From CAVZAB01 sp963773155 (GTDB lineage Bacteria; Pseudomonadota; Alphaproteobacteria; Rhizobiales; Beijerinckiaceae), in NCBI GenBank assembly GCA_963773155.1, contig CAVZAB010000018.1:1-64000 (forward strand): a stretch of 64,000 bases of DNA, in the 5' to 3' direction. Below, one piece after another: positions 1 to 8,554 of this stretch (positions are counted from its first letter, which is position 1; every line of letters begins with the position of its first letter). A model generated the notes under the pieces. It was not told the origin of the DNA and did not search any database. It saw nothing but the letters and a program-made list of their open reading frames with translations. Made by a program: the position numbers and the translations under genes.

Positions 1-65
1 AGACTAAGACTAAGAGTAAATGGGGTAACGGGTCGACCAGCGTTTGGGCTGGCGGTTTGGGTGGT

Positions 66-169
66 CGGTGGTCGTCCCTCAGAATGATTGTGTCTAAAGC
101 GACAAGTTGGGGTCGAAAATAACGGAGTTCGGGATTGCGCCTACTCCAAGCATCTTCGAAGAACGACCT
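66..169 (+). repeat. IS110-type left-end noncoding remnant, copy A
   Basis: This stretch opens with GGTGGTCGTCCCTCAGA and ends with GAACGACCTA. The same flanks lie just upstream of the IS110 transposase start at 2550 (copy B, 2468-2549). The two copies share their outer arms, which are inverted repeats of each other (GGTCGTCCCTC against GAGGGACGACC in copy B, with mismatches here), but differ in their interior. I read it as the left end of a second IS110-family element whose coding part is gone. The IS630 element begins at the TA that ends this copy, so it probably inserted there. Confidence 0.5.
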
Positions 170-1247
170 AGTGTGCCAATTCTGACGCTTGTTTCGCACG
201 AGCTACTTTTTCGAAGATTTCACTTGCGGATTTGGTCCAGACATACGGCTTTGGATCCACGTTGTGGTTGTCAAGGTAATTCATGACTGCGTTCTCCAGT
301 TCCGCGACGCTTTTGAACACGCCGCGGCGGATCCGCTTTTCGGTAATCTCAGCGAAGAATCGCTCGACCATGTTCAGCCAAGAGGCCGAGGTCAGGATGA
401 AATGGAGATGGAAGCGCCGATGTCGCTTTAGCCAACGCGTGACCGCGACGGTTTTATGGGTGGCGTAGTTGTCGATGATTAGGTGCAGGTCGAGATGGAC
501 CGGCGTCTGGGTGTCGATCGTCTTGAGAAAGCGCAGGAATTCGCGATGCCGATGGCGGGGCATGCATTGACCGATGACGGTGCCGTCAAGCATGTTGAGC
601 GCCGCAAACAGTGTAGTGGTACCGTTGCGCTTGTAGTCGTGCGTCATCGTTCCACAACGGCCCTTTTTCATCGGCAATCCCGGCTGGGTGCGGTCGAGAG
701 CTTGGATCTGCGACTTCTCGTCGACCGACAAAACCAATGCCTTGTCGGGCGGGTCGAGGTAGAGACCGACAACGTCCTCGACCTTAGCGATGAAGTTCGG
801 GTCGCGTGAGAGCTTGAAAGTGCGCGTCAGATGTGGCTTGAGCCCATGCGCCTTCCAAATCTTGTGGACCGCAGAAGAGGGCGCAATCCCGACGCGGGTC
901 GCCATCAGTCGCAAGCTCCAATGAGTGGCGTTCTGCGGCTTTTCGTGCAGCGTCAGGTCCACCACCTGATCTTTTCTGCAGCGAGCGGCTTGCGCCGGGG
1001 TTGGCCGGGTGCCATCCTTCAGCAGTCCGTCCACCCCTTTGGCAGCATAACGGCGGCGCCAGCGTCACACTGTGAGTACGCTCTTGCCCACCAACCGAGC
1101 GATTGCCACCGCCCCCAACCCGTCACCAGCAAGCGCAACGATCCGCGCTCGCCAAACAACCTTCTGCGCCGTGTTGCGGTCTTTAATGAGTTTTTCCAGC
1201 CACTCCCGATCCTCAGGAGAGACGTGGATGCGTTCGATCATGCCCAT
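168..1247 (-). pseudogene. IS630-family transposase with in-frame TGA
   Basis: The N-terminal 60 codons (1247-1065) encode the helix-turn-helix half, ending KSVLTV. A TGA at 1065-1067 follows, and the same frame continues with RWRRRYAAKG and the catalytic half. The DDE residues are visible as DEKSQ, IDNYATH and NMVERFFAEIT, typical of IS630. The stop reads TGA where family members have a tryptophan-type position before RWRRR, so a single TGG to TGA change explains it. No frameshift is needed. The protein would be about 359 residues, normal for the family. The element is probably unable to transpose on its own. Confidence 0.85.
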
Positions 1248-1306
1248 CGGGCCAAAAATCGCATGTTTACGCTGTTTTGGGAATCATTCCTGAGATCGGT
1301 ACACTA
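169..1306 (-). mobile_element. IS630-family insertion sequence, inactivated
   Basis: The element is about 1.14 kb, the normal size for IS630. Imperfect terminal inverted repeats are visible: CTAGTGTGCC at 168-177 on the left and GGTACACTAG at 1298-1307 on the right. Both ends carry the TA dinucleotide expected of IS630 target duplication. It holds one transposase reading frame on the minus strand, broken by a nonsense codon. The right end lies about 10 bp beyond the stop codon of the CBS-domain gene, which is left intact. The left end abuts an IS110 left-end remnant, so this is a nested insertion. Confidence 0.75.
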
Positions 1307-1316
1307 GCGCTACCGC

Positions 1317-1748
1317 TCATCGTACCCCTTGAATGTAGTGCTCCAACTGCTCAATGACGAATTCCCTATTACTGATTATACTCTTGACCAGGTCCCCTAT
1401 CGAGACGATGCCTAGCAGCTGCCCGTCATGGATCACCGGAAGATGGCGCACGCGCCTTGCGGTCATGATCGCCATGCATTCCTCGACTGATTGGTCCGGA
1501 CGAACGCAAACCACCTCGCGCTCCATGACGTCGCCCACCCGTGTCTGTGGCGACGCTCGGCCCTTCAAGAACACGTTCCGAGCGTAATGCCGTTCAGTGA
1601 TTATGCCGACCAGTTTCCCATCCTCGAGCACCGCCAGCGACCCGACATCCTCGGTGGCCATCAACTTGATGGCTGCGTACACAGTTTCATCAGGACCAAT
1701 CGAGAAAACATGTGGGCCCTTCTGCTTGAGGATGTGACGGACTGCCAT
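1317..1748 (-). CDS. Tandem CBS-domain protein
   Basis: The 143-residue protein consists almost entirely of two CBS domains, roughly residues 10-62 and 75-130, with typical motifs such as VGSLAVLEDGKLVGIITER and VRHLPVIHDGQLLGIVSIGD. CBS pairs bind adenine nucleotides and act as sensors; stand-alone proteins of this size are common in Alphaproteobacteria and are usually annotated as inosine-monophosphate-dehydrogenase-like, although no enzymatic domain is present. The ATG at 1748 follows a strong AGGAGGAG Shine-Dalgarno. The gene appears intact even though IS630 landed just past its stop codon. Its partner protein cannot be told from the context. Confidence 0.9.
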   Translation of the reverse strand: MAVRHILKQKGPHVFSIGPDETVYAAIKLMATEDVGSLAVLEDGKLVGIITERHYARNVFLKGRASPQTRVGDVMEREVVCVRPDQSVEECMAIMTARRVRHLPVIHDGQLLGIVSIGDLVKSIISNREFVIEQLEHYIQGVR

Positions 1749-2125
1749 TCTCTCCTCCTATTATTTTTTGTAGTATCATTTGAGACGACGGTTTCACGCA
1801 TTGACCGGGATCAAGGCCAAGTGAGGTCTACGTCTCCAAAACCCGGCTCGACCGAAGTGCAAAGCAAAACCGACTTCTGGTTAGAAGTCAAGGGCGGCCC
1901 AGTCGTGTCGTTTTGCACATGGCCGCACTATCTTCGAAAGCGGACAAGTCTTTGAGACCACTGTTAATCTCAGTGATGCCAGGAGCGGCCATGGCATGCT
2001 GCCCGCTTCGCATTTGCTGGACGCCAATAAAAGGGCTTGGATAGGGTCACCTGCCGCGTAGCCGGTAAACCTGCCCCTCCGGGCAGTGCCTTCGTGATAG
2101 GTGTATCGCGCAAGGTGATGGAACG
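1749..2125. other. Intergenic region with a short decayed remnant
   Basis: No credible gene is seen. On the plus strand, 1881-1953 reads VKGGPV-x5-WP-x2-LR-x-RT. The same residues recur collinearly at 7430-7500, with 17 identical bases (GTCAAGGGCGGCCCAGT). The two are therefore likely remnants of one older repeated sequence of unknown identity. Confidence 0.4.
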
Positions 2126-2173
2126 ATGAACGAGAAGCGGAAACTTGCGGCGATCCTGGCCGCCGATGTAGTC
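2126..2173 (+). pseudogene. N-terminal fragment of a class III nucleotide cyclase
   Basis: Sixteen codons read MNEKRKLAAILAADVV. This is the characteristic opening of the rhizobial adenylate/guanylate cyclase proteins that carry TolB-like and TPR domains; the larger relic at 20309 starts MSETRKIAAILVSDVV. After DVV the cyclase similarity stops and only unrelated sequence follows. This is a truncated remnant, not a gene. Confidence 0.6.
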
Positions 2174-2467
2174 AGGATACAGGACCTATCTCGTTTCGAG
2201 TTTGAGTCAGATAGAAGGGCCACTACGCGATCAATTGATCGCTGCCGCAGGCGAGGAAATCTACTCAAATTGGGTGGAGGTGCGGCGGACTAATTTGGGG
2301 TCCGCCGTAGTGGGTGCGCTGCGCATTTGCGAGGAACAAAACCTTCAAATTTGGGTGGCTAGTTTCGTTGTGGGTCAGAGGCGGCCACGCCGCCAGAAAA
2401 TTGAAATGGCCGTTTATCGCCTGGAAGATGGAGTAATCGGCCGGCCAGCTGGGATGCTGGCGCAGAC

Positions 2468-2549
2468 GGTGGTCGTCCCTCAGAGTGATGGTGTCTATGT
2501 CAACGGCGTCGCGCTTTCGTGCGCGCCAAACATCATCGAGGGACGACCT
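2468..2549 (+). ncRNA. IS110 left end with inverted repeats; candidate bridge RNA region
   Basis: This is the noncoding leader directly before the IS110 transposase ATG at 2550. It begins GGTCGTCCCTCAGAG and ends ATCGAGGGACGACCT, an 11-bp perfect inverted repeat enclosing about 60 bases. IS110-group elements are known to encode a structured guide (bridge) RNA in the noncoding end upstream of the transposase. Position, size and variable interior (compare copy A at 66-169) fit such an RNA. That it is transcribed as one is inference. Confidence 0.4.
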
Positions 2550-3170
2550 ATGGAACACTATGCCGGATTGGACGGTGCGCCGTGAAGGCGCGGGAGGTGA
2601 TGATGGAATTACCGACCTCTCAAGCTTGCTGATCTTCGACCGGCGGCTGCAATGCCGCCCCCCTGTCTGAGAGCGACAGGTGGAAGGGGGCCGAAAAGCT
2701 CGACCGGGTGTCGCCGGTCGGGTGACATAAGCAGATCGGCCTTAACTGAACCGGATGCAGACCATCAACTGCAGGTCGGGCTACCGCAGTGTTTATGGCG
2801 AGATAACGAAGTGGGCGCCTGAAGCCTCTGTATTTATCTAGCACAACCTCCAGGTCGCGTGATGGCGTGGGAGGCGACGCGAACTGAAGCGGCGCGGCTG
2901 TAGTCTCCTCGCTGCTGGGCGCGGGCATCGCGTCCGAGATGGGGTTAGCTCTCTCTGACCCATCTCCCGTATCGCCAGGGGTAGAGCCTACCGCCTAATG
3001 ACACAAAGGTTGCAGATCGGAACACGGGAACTCGGATCGCCCGCCCAGACCTGACTGGGCTAGCCGCGACGACCGGAGATGGACGATCCCGAGGACGGAG
3101 CCTCCGTAGTAGTCGGAGCGCGGGAAAGCCGCGCACAGGGCGAAGGGGGGCAGGAAGACGATAGACTTGT

Positions 3171-4709
3171 ATGACGGAGGAACGATCTGTGGACACAGAT
3201 CATCAGGCGGACGAAGCCTGGATACTCAGCGTTCAACGCAAACTCTATCAGTGGAGCAAGGCAAATCCCGATGATGCCTGGCGGGACATGTGGGGCTGGC
3301 TCACCGACCCGCGCATGCTCCGTCACGCCTGGCGACGTGTGGCCTCCAATCGAGGCCGCCGCTCCGCCGGGATCGACGGGATGACTGTGGGAAACATCCA
3401 GAAGGGGATTGGTGAACTTCGCTTTCTCGAGAGGCTCCAGGCTGAGCTGCGCTCCGGCGCATATCGGCCGAGCCCCTCCCGGCGAAAGCTAATCCCAAAG
3501 GCTGGAAAACCGGGTCAGTTCAGACCGCTCGGCATACCCACGGTCAAAGACCGCGTCGTTCAAGGCGCGGTCAAAAGTCTCCTGGAGCCGATCTTCGAAG
3601 CGCAGTTTTGGAATGTTTCCTACGGGTTCAGGCCCGGACGGAGCACCCATGCCGCTTTGGAGCATATCCGCATGGCTCTCCTGCCGCATAAGCGCGATCA
3701 GGACGGTCGGCGGAGCCGGTTGCCGTACTCCTGGATCATCGAGGGGGATATCAAAGGCTGCTTCGATAACCTCAGTCACCACCACCTTCTGACGCGACTG
3801 CGCGCACGCGTGGCGGACAAGAAGGCAGTAAGACTGATCGGACAGTTCTTGAAGGCCGGCGTTCTGGCGGAAGATCAGTTCGTCCGCACGGAGGCCGGAA
3901 CTCCCCAGGGCGGTATAGTTTCACCAATCCTCGCCAATATTGCTCTTACCGCAATAGAGGAACGTTACGAGAGGTGGACCTGTCATCGCTCAAAGCTCCA
4001 GGCCCATCGCGAGAGCGATGGAGTGACGGCGGCGCGAGCCATCCGCGCCAGCGACCGCCGACGAGGTCGCTGCGTATTCTATCCGGTGCGCTACGCCGAC
4101 GACTTTCTGGTGTTGGTGTCGGGAACGCGGGAAGACGCCCTGGCGGAGAAATCCGCCTTGGCCGACCACCTGCGCCTGTCCACAGGCCTGGAGTTGTCGC
4201 CGGAGAAGACCAGGGTCACCGCCGTGACTGACGGATGCGAGTTCCTCGGATTCCACGTCACAATGCGATGGGATGAACGCTACGGCTACGGCCCGCGCGT
4301 CGAAATACCGAAAGCAAAGGCCGGCGACCTTCGTCGAAGGGTCAAGCAACTGACAGGAAGTAACACTACCCAGGTCAGCCTTGGCGAGAAGCTCCAAGAG
4401 ATCAACCCCATCCTGCGAGGCTGGGCGAACTACTACCGCTACTGCCCCTATGCCGGCCGCGTGTACGCCGGTCTCGACTGGTACATCAGCGATCGTCTCT
4501 GGCGGTGGCAGCGGAAGAAACGCCCGAAAGCGAGCGCCGGTGACATACTGAGCGCGTATCAACCCAGTAGTCGCCGACGCACGCGACGTCTCTGGCGGGA
4601 GGGTTCCACCGAGCAATACTTGCTCGCCTGGACCTCGGTCCACCGGTATCGCCTCGCATGGATGAAAACGCCGAACTTCGCCATGTCTTCTAGAGAGCCG
4701 GATGCGTAA
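3171..4709 (+). CDS. ltrA: Group II intron reverse transcriptase/maturase
   Basis: The 512-residue protein has an N-terminal RT-0 region, then reverse transcriptase motifs including FRPLGIPTVKDRVVQ, YGFRPGRSTHAAL, GDIKGCFDN, GTPQGGIVSPILANI and the catalytic YADD box (VRYADDFLVLV). The maturase/GIIM part follows (ILRGWANYYRYC). No HNH endonuclease domain follows, so the class lacks En and would rely on other primers for mobility. ATG 3171 is poorly placed for a ribosome site; GTG 3189 sits 8 bases after GGAGG and may be the true start. The stop overlaps domain V. The frame is intact and the protein splices and reverse-transcribes its own intron. Confidence 0.93.
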   Translation: MTEERSVDTDHQADEAWILSVQRKLYQWSKANPDDAWRDMWGWLTDPRMLRHAWRRVASNRGRRSAGIDGMTVGNIQKGIGELRFLERLQAELRSGAYRPSPSRRKLIPKAGKPGQFRPLGIPTVKDRVVQGAVKSLLEPIFEAQFWNVSYGFRPGRSTHAALEHIRMALLPHKRDQDGRRSRLPYSWIIEGDIKGCFDNLSHHHLLTRLRARVADKKAVRLIGQFLKAGVLAEDQFVRTEAGTPQGGIVSPILANIALTAIEERYERWTCHRSKLQAHRESDGVTAARAIRASDRRRGRCVFYPVRYADDFLVLVSGTREDALAEKSALADHLRLSTGLELSPEKTRVTAVTDGCEFLGFHVTMRWDERYGYGPRVEIPKAKAGDLRRRVKQLTGSNTTQVSLGEKLQEINPILRGWANYYRYCPYAGRVYAGLDWYISDRLWRWQRKKRPKASAGDILSAYQPSSRRRTRRLWREGSTEQYLLAWTSVHRYRLAWMKTPNFAMSSREPDA

Positions 4710-4791
4710 CGAAAGGCGCATGTCCGGTTCGGGAAGAGGCGACGAGAGACCGGCCGCCGAAAGGTGGCGCGGCGCTCGTCGCCTACTTCAC
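4695..4791 (+). ncRNA. Group II intron domains V and VI
   Basis: Domain V spans about 4695-4730: GAGCCGGATGCG, loop, then GCGCATGTCCGGTTC, with the catalytic AGC triad and a GAAA tetraloop. Domain VI is the long stem closed by AGGCGACGAG (4737-4746) and CTCGTCGCCT (4775-4784). The likely branch-point A is the bulged A at 4785, seven bases from the 3' splice site counting inclusively. Geometry matches the family, so catalysis is plausible. Confidence 0.85.
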
Positions 4792-4918
4792 TATCGGTCG
4801 ATGAAAACCAGCGTCTGCATTGTGGATGACACGGGGCGGATCGTCAGGGAAGTGAAGGTAGTGAGCGAGCCTGAGGCTCTTTTGAAGGTTCTTGGGAACC
4901 CGGGCTATTGCTTTACAG

Positions 4919-6142
4919 CTAGGGGATCGTGCCATTCGACCTGCGAACGGCGCGGTGTTGGGCGCCCTGAGCGGCATTCGGAGCAACTCCGCTCCGGACG
5001 GCCGGGAACTTTCTTATGGAGTCATGGGGCCCTGGCGCCAGAGTGCGTGAGACTCGATCAAGCCAATCCCGCGCCGGTTCGAACTGCTGCCATCCGGCAA
5101 TTTTCGCAGCCAAATTTACCTCTTTCCATTTCGAATGATAGGGCGGCTCTTCCAAAGTCTCAATTCTGCTAAAGAAAGCGTCAACGAACTGCTTCAACCG
5201 CTTGTAGGCTTCAGTTCCTGGAGGCCAATCGTAAGCGATGAGTGCCGTAGGCCCAGCGGCAATCGTGTCGACGACTTGGCCAAGGGAAATCAGGTTTGGA
5301 TAGTCTTCGGCCGTGAGCTGGGTCGGAAGGTAGTCTCTCTGAATGGGAGGGCTATAGTCGATGGCGACAAGATGCAAATTGTCGTCCCGGATTTGGGAGA
5401 TGAAGGGTGACGGGCGCCCATCGATGACCATAACTGCATCGATTTCACCCCTGTGCAATTTTCCGAGCGCAATTCGGCGGTCGAGAAAAACAATTTTTGC
5501 TTTGATGCCGGCTTGTTCGAGGACGTTCAGGGCGGTAACAAACGTCCCGGTGCTCGGAAGATCGACACTTACGATCTTACCGTCGAGTTCTTTGAGGCTG
5601 TTGATCGCCTTTGTCGCGACGACATGAAGTTCCTCGGTATAGAGCTTGGAAATATAGGTAAGTTTCCTGTTTATATTGGTGACGTAACCCTAACTCTGAA
5701 TGTAATCGATAACATCCGGACGCACGATTGCTAGGTCAGCTCCCTTTAGAAACAAGACGTCCGCAAGGCTCTGAACCGAACCACGTTCCACAACGGGTAG
5801 AATGTGCAGCCGATACTTCTGCTCGAGGGCTGCGGCGAGATCCGCCACAATTTGAGCGTCTGTCCCGCCGACAGAGCCAAGGACTGTGATCGTCGCGGCA
5901 TTTAGTTCCGCCAAGGTCTGCTTGTCGATTTTTGCAAAAATGTCGTGCAATGCGTCGCTGAGCGCTGGATCTTTCTGCTTCGTTTGACTAGCCGCGCCTA
6001 ACACTGAGGTTATGAGCATTGCGGCGCCAAAGGAACAGCATATTAAGCGATGAGTTATCAACGTGACAGCCACGCGTACAGTGATCGATTTGCAGCCAAT
6101 TAGACTAAAAATTGAGACTTGCGTGCTGTTATCTCCAATCAT
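4919..6142 (-). pseudogene. TAXI-family TRAP transporter solute receptor, nonsense-mutated
   Basis: The frame begins at 6142 with a hydrophobic signal-like segment (residues 25-50). It contains the periplasmic binding-protein core, e.g. ELNAATITVLGSVGGTDAQI and LKGADLAIVRPDVIDYIQS. A TAG at 5690-5692 interrupts it, and the same frame continues GYVTNINRKLTYISKLY, then KIVSVDLPSTGTFVTALNVL and GEIDAVMVIDGRPSPF. One substitution therefore split it. The far C-terminus (after RDWLDR) no longer resembles the family and ends beside the truncated IS110 copy. A different, intact TAXI gene lies at 35236-36549. Confidence 0.75.
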
Positions 6143-6195
6143 GGCAAACGCGATGGTGGCTGTTCAATCTCGAAAAGATTGCAATAAAATAAGAG

Positions 6196-6309
6196 ATGCA
6201 AATCAATCGCTTGGATTGGGTTCGCAAAAAACACTTCGATGAAATGGAAGTGAGCGAGATTGGAAAGATCGTCATCAGGCTTGAGAAAACAAGAATGTAT
6301 ACGAAATAA
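6196..6309 (+). CDS. Possible small ORF of 37 residues
   Basis: ATG at 6196 opens a 37-codon frame, basic and without cysteines, ending at TAA 6309. A weak AATAAGAG precedes it. The region is clearly more AT-rich than its surroundings, which suggests foreign DNA. I recognise no family and cannot exclude chance. Confidence 0.15.
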   Translation: MQINRLDWVRKKHFDEMEVSEIGKIVIRLEKTRMYTK

Positions 6310-6361
6310 TTAATACTAATCCATAGCTCGTATAAAACCACCCCACTCAGCCAAGAGGTTG

Positions 6362-6480
6362 CCACGCTACACTCTGCGAAAGCCACTTGCAGGCGACCGA
6401 TGGGGCTATTTCTTCGAGCCGCCAAGCTGGGCACGCAAATCGGGCAGCCCCATCGAATCGGAGCGTTGGGGCATGATTAA
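6362..6480 (+). pseudogene. Phage-type integrase N-terminal fragment
   Basis: The plus-strand reading RYTLRKPLAGDRWGYFFEPP followed by SWARKSGSPIESERWG resembles the arm-type N-terminal region of rhizobial phage integrases (pattern KPLA-x-G-x-x-Y-(F/W)-x3-P-x-WARK-x-G). Nothing of the catalytic domain follows and the frame closes soon after. I treat it as a decayed fragment; the family assignment is from memory of the pattern. Confidence 0.4.
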
Positions 6481-6723
6481 GCCAGCCAATTGGGGCCTAC
6501 CGGTGCCAGGAGCCGGCGACTGACAGCGCGCCTTCGAGATCCCTGGCGCCAACCTCGATCAGTCGCAGTTCCACCTCCAGCACCCGCCGGTGGTCGTCAT
6601 GGCGCTCACTATGTTGTCTTTCGGCGGGTTGCCTCGAACCATGAGCACCCCTACGAAAGTCATCGAGGGAGCTAGCGGGGCGGCACTTTCAAACCGGAAT
6701 GACCGCCTTCAAATTCTCAACAA

Positions 6724-7101
6724 TTATACGGCAATCGCCTGGATCTCGAATTTGGCGCCTCCGTAGAGCGCGCTCACGCCACAGGATAGCTTCGCGGGTC
6801 CCGCTTGGGGAAAGTATTCTGCATACACGGTGTTCGCCTTCCCGAGTTGTTCGAATTCGGTCAGGTAGAGAGTGGTAGAGACAACATTTTCCAGGGACGA
6901 ACCCGCCGCTTTCAAAATCGTCGCTGTATTCTCGATCGCCTGGCGGGCCTGCTCGGCAATGTCACTGCTGATCAACTTGCCGGTAGCCGGATCAATCCCA
7001 ATTTGGCCGGCGACGAAGACCAATCCGTTGGACTTTATGGCTTGGCTATAAGTAGGATTGACCGTGGGTAACTCCTGTGGATTTATAACTTCTCAATTCA
7101 T
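6724..7101 (-). pseudogene. RidA/YjgF-family protein with stop at codon 3
   Basis: From 7023 the frame reads FVAGQIGIDPATGKLI and EQARQAIENTATILKAAGSS, standard RidA/YER057c/UK114 signatures, and it continues upstream as EVINPQELPTVNPTYSQAIK. The natural start is ATG 7101, with AGGAG five bases before it. The gene then reads ATG AAT TGA, so codon 3 is a stop (probably from CGA). Length without the stop is 125 residues, typical for the family. The position that carries the imine-binding arginine in RidA is lysine here (GPAKLS), so even an intact protein may belong to a non-deaminase Rid subgroup. Initiation at an internal codon cannot be excluded. Confidence 0.7.
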
Positions 7102-7562
7102 GTTGGCTCCTGATTTGACAAAACTACAGCGGTGATGTTTGCAACCGGTCATACTTCACTTAAAACAGAATTCCAGAATATAGTGACATCCAATCTCCGT
7201 AGCGCCGCCATCTTGGCGGCATTTTCCGGTACCGGCAGGATGCCGGCGCCACGAAGCTTGTCATTACATTCCGCGATTCCCGATGGCCCGAATCGTCCGT
7301 GAACGTAATTCGGAATCAGCCACTTGTAGAGCGGTTCACACAGAGTTCGCGGAGTTTTTCGCCAACGAAATCAGCAATTAGAGGACGCGGGTCGCCACGA
7401 TGGGGCCGCCGTTCGGGACGAAGGGTCCGCTAGCGGTCAAGGGCGGCCCAGTGACGGCGTCCCGCCTATGGCCGGACGGCCTTCGATTGCGGACATGCCC
7501 CTGGAATTGCCGTAGGTCTTGGAAGTGCCAACGAACGCGAAGTGCAGCCATCAACCCGCAAT
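7102..7562. other. Intergenic region with REP-like hairpins
   Basis: No gene is supported. A strong hairpin GCCGCC-ATCTT-GGCGGC lies at 7204-7220, followed by ATTTTCC, and overlapping CCGG inverted repeats follow at 7226-7250. This could be a terminator for the leftward hydrolase gene or a REP-type repeat. The segment 7430-7500 is the second copy of the VKGGPV remnant seen at 1881-1953. Confidence 0.4.
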
Positions 7563-8554
7563 TCAATTGATCTGGAATATTGTTTTGAAAAGCTCTCTAA
7601 CCGCGCGCTTAGCCTCCTGTGCGGCGGCGGGATCGTAGCCAGTGTGCGGGCCGCGTACTACGCAGGCGTCCTTGTAGCTGAATGGCTGCTTGGTGTCGGT
7701 GTTGATAAGAAGCCCGTCGGCGTCCTCTCGGATTTTGCAATCACGTACGCTCTCAAATGTGGGTTGCACTCTTGCTGGCTGCGCGCCAAGTGGATTGTCG
7801 AAGGCGTGCGAGGCGTTCGGATATTCGATTACCTCGACATCGCGGCCGGCGGCTCTAAGCCGCTCGGCGTACAATTTACACACAGAAATCGGGTTGTAGT
7901 CATCCTTCGCGCCACCGAAGATACGGATCGGTCGGTCGACGGCGTCGGTGTCGGAAAGGAATGTCGTCATGCAATCCGGATAGAATGGAACATAGGCTAC
8001 AAACTCTACGCCTGATTTGTTCCATAACTGATGGAATCGCTGAGGCTAGCATAGAGCGTGGCTTGCCCACCTCGCGAAAAACCCATCAACGCGATGCGTG
8101 CGGGATCGACACGCGAATGCTTAGCGAGAATTTCCAGCGCGCGATAGATGTCCAGGATAAAATTGGTTCGTCCGAGCAAGGCCTGGTTGCTATTTATGTC
8201 GGTCAAGCCTCGTGCGGTGAAGCCATCAAGCGCAAATGTCGACACGCCAAGCTCGTTAAGCTCTCTTGACCAGACATCGATGCGAGCATCATATCCGCTA
8301 GATGCGTGCTGGAGCACAACGACCGGAAGGCGGCCGGAACCCTGTGCAATCCGAAGCTGGCCGACAATTATCACCGGAGTGCCAGCGGCGTTTCCTGTCA
8401 GGAACTGTTGATCTGATAGCGTCAGAGTGGGAATCTGATACAATTCAGTTCTTGAGGCTATCTGCTTGGTGGAGAACTCTTGCCCAGTGGCGGATTTTGC
8501 GGCGAGCGCAGTTGCAAGCGTGACTGCTGGGATTAAGTAGCGGAATGTCTTCAT
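7563..8554 (-). pseudogene. Secreted dienelactone-hydrolase-like alpha/beta hydrolase, frameshifted
   Basis: The N-terminal half (8554-8010) has a Sec signal peptide (about residues 1-24), the strand IIVGQLRIAQGSGRLPVVVL, and the nucleophile elbow GFSRGG. The C-terminal half (7970-7563) continues in another frame with RPIRIFGGAKDDYNPIS and the catalytic histidine region NASHAFD. Between them the two frames join if one base is restored near 8009 (GCGTAGAG to GCGGTAGAG), giving QAVEFVAYVPFYPDCM. Length is then 330 residues. Because single-base indels also occur in essential genes of this window, this may be a sequence error. A diverged partial copy lies at 25959-26287. Confidence 0.75.

Larger units (their letters stand above)
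2575..4791 (+). mobile_element. Group II intron with intron-encoded protein
   Basis: The 2,217-nt intron begins GTGCG at 2575, matching the group II 5' consensus GUGYG, and ends CTACTTCAC at 4791 (3' AY). Domain V and domain VI are recognisable at the 3' end and the maturase ORF lies in the domain IV position. The six bases before the intron (TGGACG) can pair with CGTCCG at 2931-2936 using one G-U wobble, a candidate IBS1-EBS1 pair. Exon joining restores an IS110 reading frame, which independently supports both boundaries. The intron looks complete and potentially active. Confidence 0.85.
2550..4912 (+). pseudogene. IS110-family transposase N-terminus, split by a group II intron
   Basis: The 5' exon is ATG GAA CAC TAT GCC GGA TTG GAC G (2550-2574, MEHYAGLD plus one base). 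The 3' exon begins TATCGGTCGATG at 4792. Joining them gives MEHYAGLDVSVDE, the usual IS110 opening with its catalytic aspartate (GLD). The frame then continues ETSVCIVDDTGRIVREVK if one A is removed from the AAAA run near 4802-4805, so a +1 error or mutation is present. Similarity ends near 4912 after NPGYCF, and the rest of the transposase is missing. The element is therefore dead regardless of splicing. Confidence 0.75.

Noticed and set aside
3990..4721. 243-codon minus-strand ORF opposite the maturase
   Set aside because: It is the antisense shadow of the reverse transcriptase gene.
6588..6672. A third IS110 left-end copy (GGTGGTCGTC ... TCATCGAGGGA)
   Set aside because: Only the two outer short matches agree; the inverted arms are not complementary and the interior does not align, so chance similarity is likely.
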